NCBI GenBank assembly: GCA_937625935.1
Contig: OW569380.1
Location: 124,001-188,000, forward strand
Length of the DNA: 64,000 nt
Origin: Tetramitus jugosus
Lineage: Eukaryota > Heterolobosea > Eutetramitea > Acrasida > Vahlkampfiidae
Direction: 5' to 3'
Positions 29,043 to 39,114 of the stretch are shown here, piece by piece. The notes beneath the pieces were generated by a model. It was given only the letters and a program-made list of their open reading frames with translations. It did not search any database and was not told where the DNA came from. Numbering within the stretch: position 1 is the stretch's first letter; the number at the start of each line of letters is the position of its first letter. The translations under genes were made by a program, and so were the position numbers.

Positions 29043-31640
29043 TTAACTTGTTGTTTCTTCCTCTCTTTCAGCCTCGAAAGAAGAACTAGTCTTCACTGAC
29101 TCCATTGAATGAAATGTACTGTTTTCCTGTGTGTCTTCGTGAACAGAATGAATATCAGATAACTCTGAGGCAACATCATCACCTTTGTGATGACTTTCTT
29201 CATCAAGCGAACTTTCATGAGACTCCGCTACAGAAGGACCTAACTCTCTTTGCACCTTCTCTACCAAATCTTCTAACTTTTTCGTTCTATTCACCATTGC
29301 TCGATCTCTCGTATGTTGTTCGTCCGATACAGAAGATGTTGGTTTCTTCAAAGATGATACATATGTGCTAATGATACGCTCTTTTTCCTGTAGTAGCCTT
29401 TCCAGGTAATTGATGCAAGCGTCTTCATCGAAGTGCATGCTTTGTTTCTCCAGGGTCTCAATCTGATTCCGAAGCACTGACTCGACCTCTGTCATATCAT
29501 TGATCCTCTTTTGAAGATTGTCATTTAGCCGTTGAAGAGACAGAACCCTATGCATTGAACTCTCAATCGAAAGTTGTTGTACTCTATCCTTCAATGCCTG
29601 ATTTGCTGACAACAGACTATTCGGATCTGATGAACGTAAAATATCCTTCAGTTGACTGATTTCAACCTTTAGCTCAGTGTTTGCAATTTCGATAAAGGAG
29701 ATCTGTCTCTTTAACTCCTCCATTTTGTTAATATATTGGTTTTGGTTTTGCTCGTACTCCTGAAGTTGGCTCACGAGAAATTCAGCCGCTCGCCTCCGCA
29801 TCTCGTTTCCTCCATTGGAGATCTCAGATATCTTTGATGCCCATAGACCTAACTTCTGTTCTTTCTTCATGAGCATAACATTAACATCTGTCATTTGACT
29901 TTGTATGACGGATTGAAGATCAGACACAGTTTTTCGCAGTTGAGCATTTTCACACGTGATGGCATGCCATTCGTTGGCTCTCAGCTTTTCTCGTCTCTCG
30001 TACTCAAATATGACTTTTCGATGTGTATCCAGTTGTTGTAACTGATCCAGGTAAGCAGTCTGCATCTTGCTCTTTGCAACTCCTGAATACATTGAGGTAG
30101 AGATATTAACCAATTCTGCTCTCAATTCTTCTAGTTCTTTGTTCTTTAGCAATAACTCGTCATGCATTGTCTGTACAAGATAACTCTGATCCAAATCTGA
30201 TATTGCTTGATCCCTATCGGTTTGATTTCTTCGTAGTTTAATTTCTAACTGGTGTATTTTGAAATTTGCTTCGTTCAGCTGATGTTGAAGCTCGTTAGCA
30301 TATCGCTCGATGCCCTGGTAGCGCAATATCTTATCGCTTTCTACCTCTCTAGCAATGGTTTGGGCATTCTTAACATTCTTCTTTTTTTGATTGTCATGCA
30401 TAATCTTCTGCTTGATCATTGGACGTTTCTCCTTTGGTTTTTGGTCCAATGTCATCTGGTTAGTCTGTAGAAACCGAAGTATCCTCTTTAAGTTCAATTT
30501 GGACTCTTGCAATTGTTGCACCATTTCTCGTATATCCAAAGTAGACACCAACTCGACTTCCCCTCGTGTTATCTTCAGCTCCTTCATAATGTTATTTGAT
30601 AATACAAATATCGAGTCTGCCAAATGTGCGGCTCGATACTTTTCTTGATCTATTGGCTCGGGCTGTATAGTACAGCTCTCTTTTTGGCTCTTTGCATTCT
30701 CTCGTTGATCCTCTCTATCCCTCAAAGTACGAACAGTTAACTTTAAGGTTTCCTCAATGTTTTGTATGCGTTTTTTCACTTCCTCGATATCATTGTTCAC
30801 ATTTTGCTCTTCCTCAACATTCAACAAGCTCTCATCATGACTATTTACATATCTTAAATTCTCTGGCTTGTTCTTTTCTAGTTTTATCTCTAACTGTTTA
30901 TCTTCCAGTGAGTGTTGAATATAGTTCTCTGAAGTGTGTACATGATAAGAATCATCGTCGTCGCTGTAACTCTCCCCTTCCATAGATTGATTTAAAGGTA
31001 CGGTGAGCGCTCCGTTTGCCGTTGGAAATGTCAGAGATGATACGCCCTCTTCGCCATCCTTCTTTTTCTGTTTTTGAGAAACGATAAGTTGGCTTAACTC
31101 TTTCCGTGACTCTTGTAGCTTCTTCAGTAGTTTTTCGCTTGGTTGAGTCACGGTTGTCTCTACTGGTTTATAGTTCTTTGAATTGGCTTCTGATTTTCTT
31201 TGGAATAGGTCAGAAAGTTCTAACATGTACGACATGGAATCAAAACCAAACTTGATCGTATCTCCATGCTTCAGACGAACACTTCCCGAGTGAATTGCTC
31301 TCGTCTTATTCACCAGTGTTCCATTCATTGAGTTTAAATCTGTCAAGGTAACCCGACGCTTAATTGGATCAATCTCAATGCTTGCGTGAGCCGATGACAG
31401 AGTCTTGCTCGCAATGACAATATCACATTCTGTGGGTGATCGGCCTATCGTCACTTTGGTTTTCGTCAATCGATACTGAAGCTTCTTATCACTTCGCCTT
31501 AATACACCATACACGACTGATGCAGAGGTGTCTTGATCTTTTGCATCTTGTTGTTCTTGTTTATCCTCATCACTCTCCAATAGTTCAACATCCTGTGGCA
31601 ACTTCTCAGCTATATTCTCATCACTATGCACAACTACCAT
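29043..31640 (-). CDS. FHA-domain coiled-coil protein (FHAD1-like)
   Basis: A 865-aa protein from the first in-frame ATG at 31640. Residues about 43-140 form an FHA domain: VTIGRSPTECDIVI, the SSAHASIE loop and DLNSMNGTLVN carry the residues that bind phosphothreonine peptides. From about residue 180 to 800 it is almost all heptad-type coiled coil (LRNQIETLEKQ, ISQLKDIL and similar), with an acidic Ser/Glu-rich C-terminus. This layout matches FHAD1-type proteins and other centrosome or flagellar scaffold proteins, so a structural phospho-dependent role is inferred. It lies just downstream of the 250-aa gene on the same strand. Confidence 0.75.
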   Translation of the reverse strand: MVVVHSDENIAEKLPQDVELLESDEDKQEQQDAKDQDTSASVVYGVLRRSDKKLQYRLTKTKVTIGRSPTECDIVIASKTLSSAHASIEIDPIKRRVTLTDLNSMNGTLVNKTRAIHSGSVRLKHGDTIKFGFDSMSYMLELSDLFQRKSEANSKNYKPVETTVTQPSEKLLKKLQESRKELSQLIVSQKQKKKDGEEGVSSLTFPTANGALTVPLNQSMEGESYSDDDDSYHVHTSENYIQHSLEDKQLEIKLEKNKPENLRYVNSHDESLLNVEEEQNVNNDIEEVKKRIQNIEETLKLTVRTLRDREDQRENAKSQKESCTIQPEPIDQEKYRAAHLADSIFVLSNNIMKELKITRGEVELVSTLDIREMVQQLQESKLNLKRILRFLQTNQMTLDQKPKEKRPMIKQKIMHDNQKKKNVKNAQTIAREVESDKILRYQGIERYANELQHQLNEANFKIHQLEIKLRRNQTDRDQAISDLDQSYLVQTMHDELLLKNKELEELRAELVNISTSMYSGVAKSKMQTAYLDQLQQLDTHRKVIFEYERREKLRANEWHAITCENAQLRKTVSDLQSVIQSQMTDVNVMLMKKEQKLGLWASKISEISNGGNEMRRRAAEFLVSQLQEYEQNQNQYINKMEELKRQISFIEIANTELKVEISQLKDILRSSDPNSLLSANQALKDRVQQLSIESSMHRVLSLQRLNDNLQKRINDMTEVESVLRNQIETLEKQSMHFDEDACINYLERLLQEKERIISTYVSSLKKPTSSVSDEQHTRDRAMVNRTKKLEDLVEKVQRELGPSVAESHESSLDEESHHKGDDVASELSDIHSVHEDTQENSTFHSMESVKTSSSFEAEREEETTS

Positions 31641-31756
31641 GTTCTCAGTCAGTACAAACACACAACGATCAGCTTCAACAAACACTGCTGTGCGCACAAA
31701 AAAATTTCTGTAGTTGCTGGAAAACTTTGTGTTATTGTTGAATCGAACAAAAAAGT

Positions 31757-32509
31757 TCAATCATCAAACCCTTCGTATCGATCAGCCTTAATGCTATAGT
31801 ACTCTGAATTGTTCATATCGAACACTGGTCCTCTACCATACAATAGCATGACTTCACTATCCTCATGATCTCCATACAAGTCCTCTTCTGTTTCATTCCG
31901 TAGCAGTGCATCGATCGACCGGTTCAATGGAGTGCTATGAGCATGTCGACTCGTGATTGCACCTCTAGATGAGAGTGTCTCTTCCTCATATAGTTCTTCT
32001 TCTCCTTCTTGGAGCTCTTGTTGTTGGATTGATCTTGTTATTGAAGGCAAAATCTTGCGTCGATGCACTACATAGTAGCCATCTGACTCTGGATTTTTCT
32101 CCATTCTTGTAAACGTCTTGTATGCATTCATCAGTGGACTTTCATAGACAGACAATGGCATTTCACTCTCACCTGAAACGAACAGGACATCCTTGTCCAA
32201 TGGTGCAGCTCTATTGCGTGTTGCTTGCTTCAACAGTTGATCCTGGACAGAGGGAGGTATCGACTGACGAACCATGACTTTGGTCGGTGCGGGTTCAGAC
32301 ATGAGAGGCAACACGGAACTCTCTTGTGTTGCTTCACCACTGCTTGTAGCTGATGCACCACTAGTGTCAGATGACGACTGATCACTTCCACCACCTGAAG
32401 TGGCAGTTGCGATATTGTACAGAGCAATCACAGCAGATGCAAGAAAACCTGGAGCCACAAAATAGGAAACAACCGCATTGATCAATCGATTGTGGTCATT
32501 TGAGCTCAT
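31757..32509 (-). CDS. Hypothetical membrane-anchored protein
   Basis: A 250-aa ORF from ATG 32509. A hydrophobic segment near the N-terminus (VVSYFVAPGFLASAVIALYN) could span or anchor in a membrane. A Ser/Gly/Thr-rich linker and a charged, probably disordered region follow, with an LQEGEEELYEEE cluster. The C-terminus is Tyr/Asp-rich (YYSIKADRYEGFDD). No domain recognised. Its end is 117 bp before the first ATG of the FHA gene on the same strand. It shares an upstream region with the divergent gene at 33055. Confidence 0.5.
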   Translation of the reverse strand: MSSNDHNRLINAVVSYFVAPGFLASAVIALYNIATATSGGGSDQSSSDTSGASATSSGEATQESSVLPLMSEPAPTKVMVRQSIPPSVQDQLLKQATRNRAAPLDKDVLFVSGESEMPLSVYESPLMNAYKTFTRMEKNPESDGYYVVHRRKILPSITRSIQQQELQEGEEELYEEETLSSRGAITSRHAHSTPLNRSIDALLRNETEEDLYGDHEDSEVMLLYGRGPVFDMNNSEYYSIKADRYEGFDD

Positions 32510-33054
32510 TATTTTTCATTCACGTTGTTGTTCATCCGTAACGGTGAAGATTCAATGAGTGTTATTTTTGACTTGGTTTCGAGTTCGTTGTGGGGAGGAA
32601 ATTTCTTCTTTTCGGAGGTTCGTCTGGCAAATTGCACTCTTTTTCGTGTTGAATCGCTTGGAAGCCGTCCTTCGAAAAAGCACTCAAACTGCAACACCTA
32701 GCAACACGTTCGTTTATCTCCACACAAAAAACACATTTTTCTTGTTACCCAAAACTCAACAACAAGACAAAGCAGCAGTACCCTTCTATTGCACACATAG
32801 CTACAACAACAAAAAGCACTCAATTTCTCAATTGAAAACAACAAGGCGACCAATTATAATAACCTAATAATTTTTTTCGCTTGCAAAAAAAAACAAACGC
32901 AACTCATCGCAAACCAACTTTCAACAACCAACCTCAACAACAACAAAAATCAGAAAAAACTCTTTCTAAAGAGCCCTCTGCACGTAACCATTCCATCTCA
33001 ACAACAATCATCACCACAAAACACTACTATCAGTGAACTCCATAAGCTATCACA
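32510..33054. promoter_or_regulatory. Divergent intergenic region
   Basis: 545 bp between two divergent genes. The right half is rich in CAAC/CAACAAC and A-runs, typical of leaders in this window, and ends at the ATG 33055. No distinct operator-like repeat was seen. Confidence 0.4.
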
Positions 33055-34362
33055 ATGTCTCATAACAACTGCAACAACAACAAGAACAATTCCAACTTTG
33101 CCAACTATTTGGGAGACTCCATCTCCATCAACAATTCACCTTCAGTCGTATCTGTCGGTAGAAACTATCGTCGCTCTGGAGACGGAGATGATGATGACGA
33201 TGATGAGGATGATGATGACAGCAGCAGCAGCAGCAGCAGCAGTGGCAATGCAAGTCTCCCTTCCATTTCATTTATTGAATCACCTCAATACTACTTTGAA
33301 CCACCACCAGTTCAACAACAATATGTTGACTCCATGTTTTCTCAGATGAATGAGCATCAGAGAACAATGGTACCTCAACAACATTATCAACAACAACAAC
33401 AATTGTTACCCTCTTTGCATCAATTGCAATTGTTAAACACCACTAGTGATCCATGGTATATGAGTCCTATTCACATGAACAATCATGGTGGTGGAAGTAT
33501 TCGAAAAATAGTGGCAACCAATGTCGCTACAAAATCAGTAGTAACACCAGCAACAACAACAAAAGCATCTTCGGTGGCACCTCCTCTCTCTCAAAAAGCA
33601 ATCAACAAAATTTTGCACATTAAGAGTTTGTTGCCAGAGAAGGAATTCTCCAGATTTGAACTCTTGTGTGGCCTGTTCAAGAGTGGACTCATTTCGAAAC
33701 AAGTGTTCCACTCTGAGTGCAACCAATTGGTGTCTCCATACAAGAAGAACAAGCAGCATCATCATCATGATCATCATGAGAACAATAATGAAAAGTCATG
33801 TTCTCAAACTGTTGATGTCGATGTTCACTCAATGGACAATAGCAGTGACAATAGTAGTGACAATATTATTCCTACTTCCACTACTACAGTTATTGAAGTT
33901 ACTGCTACTGTGAATGATGTAGTTGCACCTGTTGAACAATCAATCAACAGCAGCAACGACAAGACGGTAACCAATGAGCAAGTCAAGGAATTTATTCAAT
34001 TGTTCAAGACAGCCAAGAGTGCTGAGCAAAAGAGGCAACTAATGCTAGATCATCCACACATGATCCAACACATTGCTGCACACAAGAAGAAGGTCAATGC
34101 ACTCAAGAAGCAACAAGAACAACAAGCACCAACAACAACAACAACATCCTCTTGTCCACCACCATCATTTGACGAATGTAGTGTCACATTGGTCATCAAT
34201 GGAGGAGGAAGAAGAGCTGTTGAGAGAGGAGCAGCATCTCAATTGTCATCCACCACTACGCTGAAGCGTTCCAGAGACATGACAATGAATGCAACACCTT
34301 CTCAAGGTGATTTGGAGTCGTTGGAGCCCTTGTCGAAGCGAAGACACTTGTCTGCCATGTAG
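33055..34362 (+). CDS. Asn/Gln/His-rich protein of unknown function
   Basis: A 435-aa ORF with Asn-rich start, a DDDDDDEDDDDSSSSSS acidic/Ser tract, Gln-rich and His-rich (HHHHDHHENNNE) tracts. One ordered segment at about residues 180-230 (AINKILHIKSLLPEKEFSRF.. GLFKSGLISKQVFHSECNQL) and another at about 300-350 (EQVKEFIQLFKTAKSAEQKRQLML...HIAAHKKKVNALK) look helical. The C-terminus is basic (LKRSRDM, SKRRHLS), fitting a nuclear protein. No known fold. A regulatory or RNA-granule role is only a guess. Confidence 0.55.
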   Translation: MSHNNCNNNKNNSNFANYLGDSISINNSPSVVSVGRNYRRSGDGDDDDDDEDDDDSSSSSSSSGNASLPSISFIESPQYYFEPPPVQQQYVDSMFSQMNEHQRTMVPQQHYQQQQQLLPSLHQLQLLNTTSDPWYMSPIHMNNHGGGSIRKIVATNVATKSVVTPATTTKASSVAPPLSQKAINKILHIKSLLPEKEFSRFELLCGLFKSGLISKQVFHSECNQLVSPYKKNKQHHHHDHHENNNEKSCSQTVDVDVHSMDNSSDNSSDNIIPTSTTTVIEVTATVNDVVAPVEQSINSSNDKTVTNEQVKEFIQLFKTAKSAEQKRQLMLDHPHMIQHIAAHKKKVNALKKQQEQQAPTTTTTSSCPPPSFDECSVTLVINGGGRRAVERGAASQLSSTTTLKRSRDMTMNATPSQGDLESLEPLSKRRHLSAM

Positions 34363-34583
34363 ATGACGTCCCTCATCAAAGGGAGATGGCGCTCATTCAC
34401 TGACACCCTCATGTTTGTGGATGTGCGGCAGCATCTTTCTTATCCTCATTTAGTAAAACCTGTAAATTTCATGAAACGTTTTTCTTTCTTGTTCTAAAAA
34501 AAAGCAAACCTGATGTTTGTGTGATCTCGTTTGATCTCCCAAACACAAAACAAACACAAGAGTCATTCATCTAATATAGTATC

Positions 34584-37307
34584 ATGTGCAATACACACAG
34601 CAGAGATCAAGAAGGAGGCACGAGCAACCACAAGAAACAAAGATGTTTGTTGCCTACTGACTTTAAACCACATCAGTATGATCTTGTCATCAAGCCTGAT
34701 TTTGTAAACTTTAGCTTTCAAGGAGAAGAGTCCATTAATTTGACGACAACTACATCTGGGTGCCACAAGATTGTTCTTCATTGTGACGACATCCAAATTG
34801 ATGCATCATCTGTTGAGTTGGAGCTGTTGCCTCTGAACAAGGTGAATGAAGAGAGCAAGAAGATCAAGTCAAAGAACATTAGTTATGATTCGATTGAACA
34901 AACTGTGAGCATTGAGTTTGATGAAAGTGAAATGAGCTCTGTTCAGGTCAATGACTCACTTGTTTTGAGAATGAGCTATACTGGTATTTTAAATGACAAG
35001 ATGTGTGGATTCTATCGTAGTCAATATGTCGATGCAAGCACAGGAGAGAGCAAATGGATGGGCACGACACAGTTTGAAGCTGCAGATGCGAGACGCGCAT
35101 TCCCTTGTTTTGACGAGCCTGCACTCAAGGCAACATTCAATGTAACACTCATTGTACCAGATCACATGGATGCCATTAGTTGTATGCCAGTTGTGTCTGA
35201 AGAGAAATTGGAAGGTCATTTGAAGAGAGTCAAGTATGATACGACTCCTGTTATGAGTACCTACCTACTTGCGTTCGTAATTGGCGAGTTTGATTATATT
35301 GAAGAAGTGTCCAAGCACAACAAGAGAGTCAGAGTATACACCCAAAAGGGAAAAACTGAATTAGGAAAGTTTGCTTTACATGTCGCAGTGAGATCTCTCG
35401 ATTTCTTTACAGAATTGTTCGAGTTTGATTATCCAATCTCAAAGATGGATTTGTTGGCCATTCCTGACTTTGCAGCAGGAGCCATGGAGAATATGGGATG
35501 TGTCACATACAGAGAAACTCGATTGTTGATTGATCCTGTACAGTCCAGTCAAGCGACCAAACAAGCTACAGCACGTACTATTGCTCATGAAGTGAGTCAC
35601 ATGTGGTTCGGAAATCTTGTTTCGCCATCGTGGTGGAGATACTTGTGGCTCAAGGAGGGTTTTGCCAGATTCTTGGAGTACTTCTCTGTGGACGAGCTGT
35701 TTCCTGATTGGGACATGTGGACACAGTTTGTACAGGAGGTGTTCAGTGCAGCACAGAATTTGGATTCCTTGAGAAGCAGTCATCCTGTTGAAGTCGAAGT
35801 GTATAATACTGGTGAGATTTCAGAAATTTTTGACTTGATCTCCTATGCCAAGGGTGCATCCTTGAACAGAATGTTGGCCAACTGGGTTGGAATTGGAAAA
35901 GTGAAGACAGGACTTCAAAACTATATCAAAGAATTTGCGTACAGAAGCACGGTAACTGAAGACTTGTGGAAGAGTTTGGAAGATGTCAGTCAGTTGCCTG
36001 TTAAAGAGGTCATGGATACGTTTGTGAAGCAGACAGGATACCCTGTTGTTAGTGTCGAGGAGAAACATGTAGAGGGTGGATTGGAGCTTCATTTGACACA
36101 AACACGATTCTTGCTTGATGGTACAACTGATGACACGAAGTGGATGATTCCTATTCGAGTTACTGCAGGTAGACCAACCATTCTAGCTGAAGAACTAGAC
36201 GAACGAGTTAAGCATCCACTTATTTTGATGAAAGAGAAGCATATGAAGTGTACACTGAAGCATATTGATCAAAATGATTGGATTAAGTTGAATTCTAATC
36301 AATCTGGTTTCTATAGAGTCAAATACTCTAGCTCCTTGCTAAAGAAATTGGCAGAAGCTGTCAGAGAGGGAAAGCTCATTGATCCGGCAGATCGATTAGG
36401 TTTGGTGAGCGATGTTTTTGCATTAGCAAAGGCAGGTCATGGAAGTCTGACTGACTGTTTTGATCTGATTCAAAACTTCAGCAAGGAACAAGAGTACAGT
36501 GTTTGGGCAGTGATTGCTGAGAATGTGTCAACCGTGGAGTCAATTTTTAAGGACGAGTCTATTTCACCAATGATGTACAAGTTTATTATTTCATTGTTTA
36601 AGGGACTATTTCCAAAGTATGGATGGTCTGCCAAACCTGACGAGGGTCATCTCGATGCCCTGTTCAGATCAACAATCATTAGTAAACTATTGGACTCTGA
36701 TGATAAAGATATAACCAAGGAGGCCAAGGAGCTGTTTGACCGAGCATTGAACGGTCAAGAGACCATTGCACCTGATATCAGAGGCACTGTATACAAGAGT
36801 GTGGTGAGAAACGGTGGAAAGGAAGAGTTTGAGAAGGTGTTGAGCATCTATGAAACAAGCAGCTCCCAAGAGGAGAAGGTGCGTGCTCTCGTTGGAATTT
36901 GTGCCACAAAGGATCACGAGCTCATTCAGCGAGCGATCTCATACATCTGGTCCGACAAGGTTCGTCGACAAGATATTTGCTACCCATTGAGTGCCATTGC
37001 AGGCAACACCAAGGGAGAGGAGTTGAGTTGGGCGTATGTCAAGAACAATTGGGATACCATCTATTCGTACTTTGGAGCCGGACACGCAATGCTTGGAGGC
37101 ATCTTGGCAAGTTCTACACGTTCCTTTAATTCTGACGATAAGGCAGCAGAAGTCGAAGAGTTCTTCAAGCGTTCTCAACAAGTGAATCAAGTCAATGGTA
37201 TTGAGAGAGCATACCAGCAAAGTGCAGAGAGAATCAGATACAAGGCAAATCTGATTTCTCGTGAGAGAGACAACTTGCTGCAATGGTTGTCTTTATCATT
37301 CAAATAA
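34584..37307 (+). CDS. M1-family zinc aminopeptidase (puromycin-sensitive type)
   Basis: A 907-aa protein, the usual length of the family. The substrate-binding exopeptidase motif GAMEN is at residues 299-303. The zinc site HEVSH is at 335-339 with the third ligand E358 in LKEGFA, giving the exact HExxH-x18-E pattern. The N-terminal beta domain (residues 20-220), the catalytic domain, and the all-helical C-terminal ERAP1-like domain (about 560-890) are all present. No signal peptide or membrane helix is visible, so a cytosolic enzyme trimming N-terminal residues from peptides after proteasomal cleavage is likely, as for puromycin-sensitive aminopeptidases. All catalytic residues are intact. 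Confidence 0.93.
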   Translation: MCNTHSRDQEGGTSNHKKQRCLLPTDFKPHQYDLVIKPDFVNFSFQGEESINLTTTTSGCHKIVLHCDDIQIDASSVELELLPLNKVNEESKKIKSKNISYDSIEQTVSIEFDESEMSSVQVNDSLVLRMSYTGILNDKMCGFYRSQYVDASTGESKWMGTTQFEAADARRAFPCFDEPALKATFNVTLIVPDHMDAISCMPVVSEEKLEGHLKRVKYDTTPVMSTYLLAFVIGEFDYIEEVSKHNKRVRVYTQKGKTELGKFALHVAVRSLDFFTELFEFDYPISKMDLLAIPDFAAGAMENMGCVTYRETRLLIDPVQSSQATKQATARTIAHEVSHMWFGNLVSPSWWRYLWLKEGFARFLEYFSVDELFPDWDMWTQFVQEVFSAAQNLDSLRSSHPVEVEVYNTGEISEIFDLISYAKGASLNRMLANWVGIGKVKTGLQNYIKEFAYRSTVTEDLWKSLEDVSQLPVKEVMDTFVKQTGYPVVSVEEKHVEGGLELHLTQTRFLLDGTTDDTKWMIPIRVTAGRPTILAEELDERVKHPLILMKEKHMKCTLKHIDQNDWIKLNSNQSGFYRVKYSSSLLKKLAEAVREGKLIDPADRLGLVSDVFALAKAGHGSLTDCFDLIQNFSKEQEYSVWAVIAENVSTVESIFKDESISPMMYKFIISLFKGLFPKYGWSAKPDEGHLDALFRSTIISKLLDSDDKDITKEAKELFDRALNGQETIAPDIRGTVYKSVVRNGGKEEFEKVLSIYETSSSQEEKVRALVGICATKDHELIQRAISYIWSDKVRRQDICYPLSAIAGNTKGEELSWAYVKNNWDTIYSYFGAGHAMLGGILASSTRSFNSDDKAAEVEEFFKRSQQVNQVNGIERAYQQSAERIRYKANLISRERDNLLQWLSLSFK

Positions 37308-37383
37308 ACACTGTAAAACGGTCTTCTCAAATGTACAATGGACAACACTTTATACGAATACAATAAAACGGAATTCGATCGGG

Positions 37384-38190
37384 TTAATCCACCAGCATAC
37401 CGACAAAGTCATACTTGTCATCGTAAAAATTGACCCAGTTATCCACTTCTTGTTGTTCCTCTACTGTCAAGTCATCAATCACATGACTCTTCTCTGTGCA
37501 CTTAAAACTTTCTTCGAAACAACCAGTCACAAAGCTCCTACTTCCATCTCTTCCTGAAAAGAAGTGATAACCACCACCAGGACCATAGAACCCGCGACCA
37601 CGAGTCACATCATACACTCTCTTCTTCAGAGCGATGAGCACTGGGAGATCTGCTTCAACCCCTCGATAGTGCTTCAAATCATCCCGTGTGAACTGAAACA
37701 AGTCCGTTTCATGATCACCTCCAGATTGTCTAAACGGTAACTTGTCCTTCCACAGAGTCATATCCAACCGAGGGAACTCAGAAGGAGCTGCTGAACCGTA
37801 GCCTGAAGTTTTGGCGCCAGCAAAGTAACGCCGGGCAAACCTGGTAGCCAAAAATAAACCTTTATGCCGATACGTGAAAAAGAATTGGAACAGAATCAGA
37901 ATGACTGTCCATGCGATGAACAGGAGAATAAACATCTTGAATCTCGAAGAATTCTTGTTCTCTGACATATCATCATCTTGCTTCTTATGAACTGACTTCT
38001 GATCTTCTACTAGCTTTCTTGTTGTTTGAAAATCACTTGCGATGAATGGCGAGGCTTGTAACGAAGGATCACTTGGTGGTTCTTCGTGGAATTTAATACG
38101 TTTTCGAAGTTCTTCCTCACGGCTCATCTTCTTCGTTGTGTTGTTGTTGGTGATATCGTTTGGTGTGTTGTTGCATGACGAAGAAGACAT
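37384..38190 (-). CDS. MAPR-family cytochrome b5-like heme protein
   Basis: A 268-aa protein from ATG 38190. A disordered Asn/Thr- and Glu-rich N-terminus is followed by one membrane helix (FILLFIAWTVILILFQFFFT). The C-terminal domain begins LFQFTRDDLKHYRG and continues with LIALKKRVYDVTRGRGFYGPGGGYHFFSGRDGSRSFVTGCF and a VNFYDDKYDFVGML end. This is the pattern of membrane-associated progesterone receptor components (MAPR) and relatives, which bind heme through tyrosines and support P450 enzymes and sterol metabolism in the ER. The YDVT and GPGGGYHFF motifs are the family marks. Some members have other roles, so the partner is unknown. Confidence 0.85.
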   Translation of the reverse strand: MSSSSCNNTPNDITNNNTTKKMSREEELRKRIKFHEEPPSDPSLQASPFIASDFQTTRKLVEDQKSVHKKQDDDMSENKNSSRFKMFILLFIAWTVILILFQFFFTYRHKGLFLATRFARRYFAGAKTSGYGSAAPSEFPRLDMTLWKDKLPFRQSGGDHETDLFQFTRDDLKHYRGVEADLPVLIALKKRVYDVTRGRGFYGPGGGYHFFSGRDGSRSFVTGCFEESFKCTEKSHVIDDLTVEEQQEVDNWVNFYDDKYDFVGMLVD

Positions 38191-38309
38191 CACGATTTAT
38201 TTTATTGGCTTGTTTTTCAGATCTGGTGAGCGGCTATTATTGTGGGCAAGAAACAAACAAACGACTCTTCATCCAGCGCCACAACTTTCCAAAGAGCCAT
38301 CTGAAGAGC

Positions 38310-38743
38310 TTTTTTTTTAAATCCAACCATTTACCTCTTTTTATTGTCTTGCTTATTCACTTTGACATAGTATGCCTGGCTAGTTACCGGTTGGTAGGCA
38401 ATGATTCTCGGAGAACGTCATGGCCGATGATTACATTTATCTTTCGTTGTAGTGAACAGGTGGTGGAGAGTCTTAAGCAGTGGCTTCTTCATTCTTCCAG
38501 ACATAAGACCCTCAGCGATCTGCATGATGGCGTCCGTTTCTATGCCCATCATTCCTTGCAGAAGTTCACGGCTAGACTTTTTGAGTGGTTGCCTCACAAC
38601 CTTTCCTTACTTCAGTCGCACCTCATCAAACCGAACATCGGCGTAGGCAGAGTCCGGTCTTGAGCTCATGCCCCACATTTACATCCAATTGCCTTCTAAT
38701 CAGAATGGCCCTTCGACACCTGTCTCGTTCCCTTTCCGAAGTG
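38310..38743 (-). mobile_element. LINE-like copy F at tRNA-Glu, internally deleted
   Basis: On the minus strand the 5' end carries a short RT piece (GKGTRQ) joined near 38714 to the last part of ORF2 (RAILIRRQL and onward, in broken frames). The 3' UTR then matches copy D: ATGA...TCATTGCC hairpin, GGTAACTAGCC, AATAAA and a degraded terminal hairpin, ending in a T9 run (38310-38318 on the plus strand). An 8-bp repeat GCCATCTG (38296-38303 and 38744-38751) flanks it and is probably its target-site duplication. The 5' end is 55 bp upstream of the mature tRNA-Glu. Confidence 0.82.
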
Positions 38744-38798
38744 GCCATCTGGCGTGCAAAATTGGGGAAATATTCACAAAAGATGTAAAATATATCTG

Positions 38799-38871
38799 TC
38801 CCATATAGTCTAGTTGGTTAGGATACATGGCTCTCACCCATGAGACCCGGGTTCGAGTCCCGGTATGGGAG
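38799..38871 (+). tRNA. tRNA-Glu(CTC)
   Basis: Acceptor stem TCCCATA/TATGGGA perfect, anticodon stem CATGG/CCATG with loop CTCTCAC (anticodon CTC), T-stem CCGGG/CCCGG around TTCGAGT. T5 terminator at 38873. LINE copy F lies in its 5' flank and points away. Confidence 0.96.
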
Positions 38872-39114
38872 TTTTTGATCTGTTCCAACATCTTTCTGAT
38901 TGTATCCAATCAAAAAGAATCAAAGACATTTTGAATTACGAAGCAAGAATGTCGACGTCAAAAGAACGAAGCGAAACGTATGTGTCAATTTGAACCTCCT
39001 ATCTTTTGTCCTTGTAGTAGCTCACACATCCTCCAAAATATCCAAACAAAAAACAAACAACAAAAACACGTGCGAGACACGAACAAACAAACAAAACAAC
39101 GAACAATTAAATCA

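Noticed and set aside
31640-31760. Longer FHA protein starting at 31760
   Set aside because: That start is TTG. The first ATG is at 31640; the upstream stretch overlaps the end of the preceding gene.
38160-38663. Plus-strand 167-aa ORF before tRNA-Glu
   Set aside because: Antisense of LINE copy F; the homologous antisense frame also appears over copy D at 17081-17485.
38980-39114. 45-residue N-terminal extension of the asparaginase
   Set aside because: Composition (Lys/Gln/Thr/Asn from ACAAACAAA repeats) looks like translated leader; the family start fits ATG 39115.
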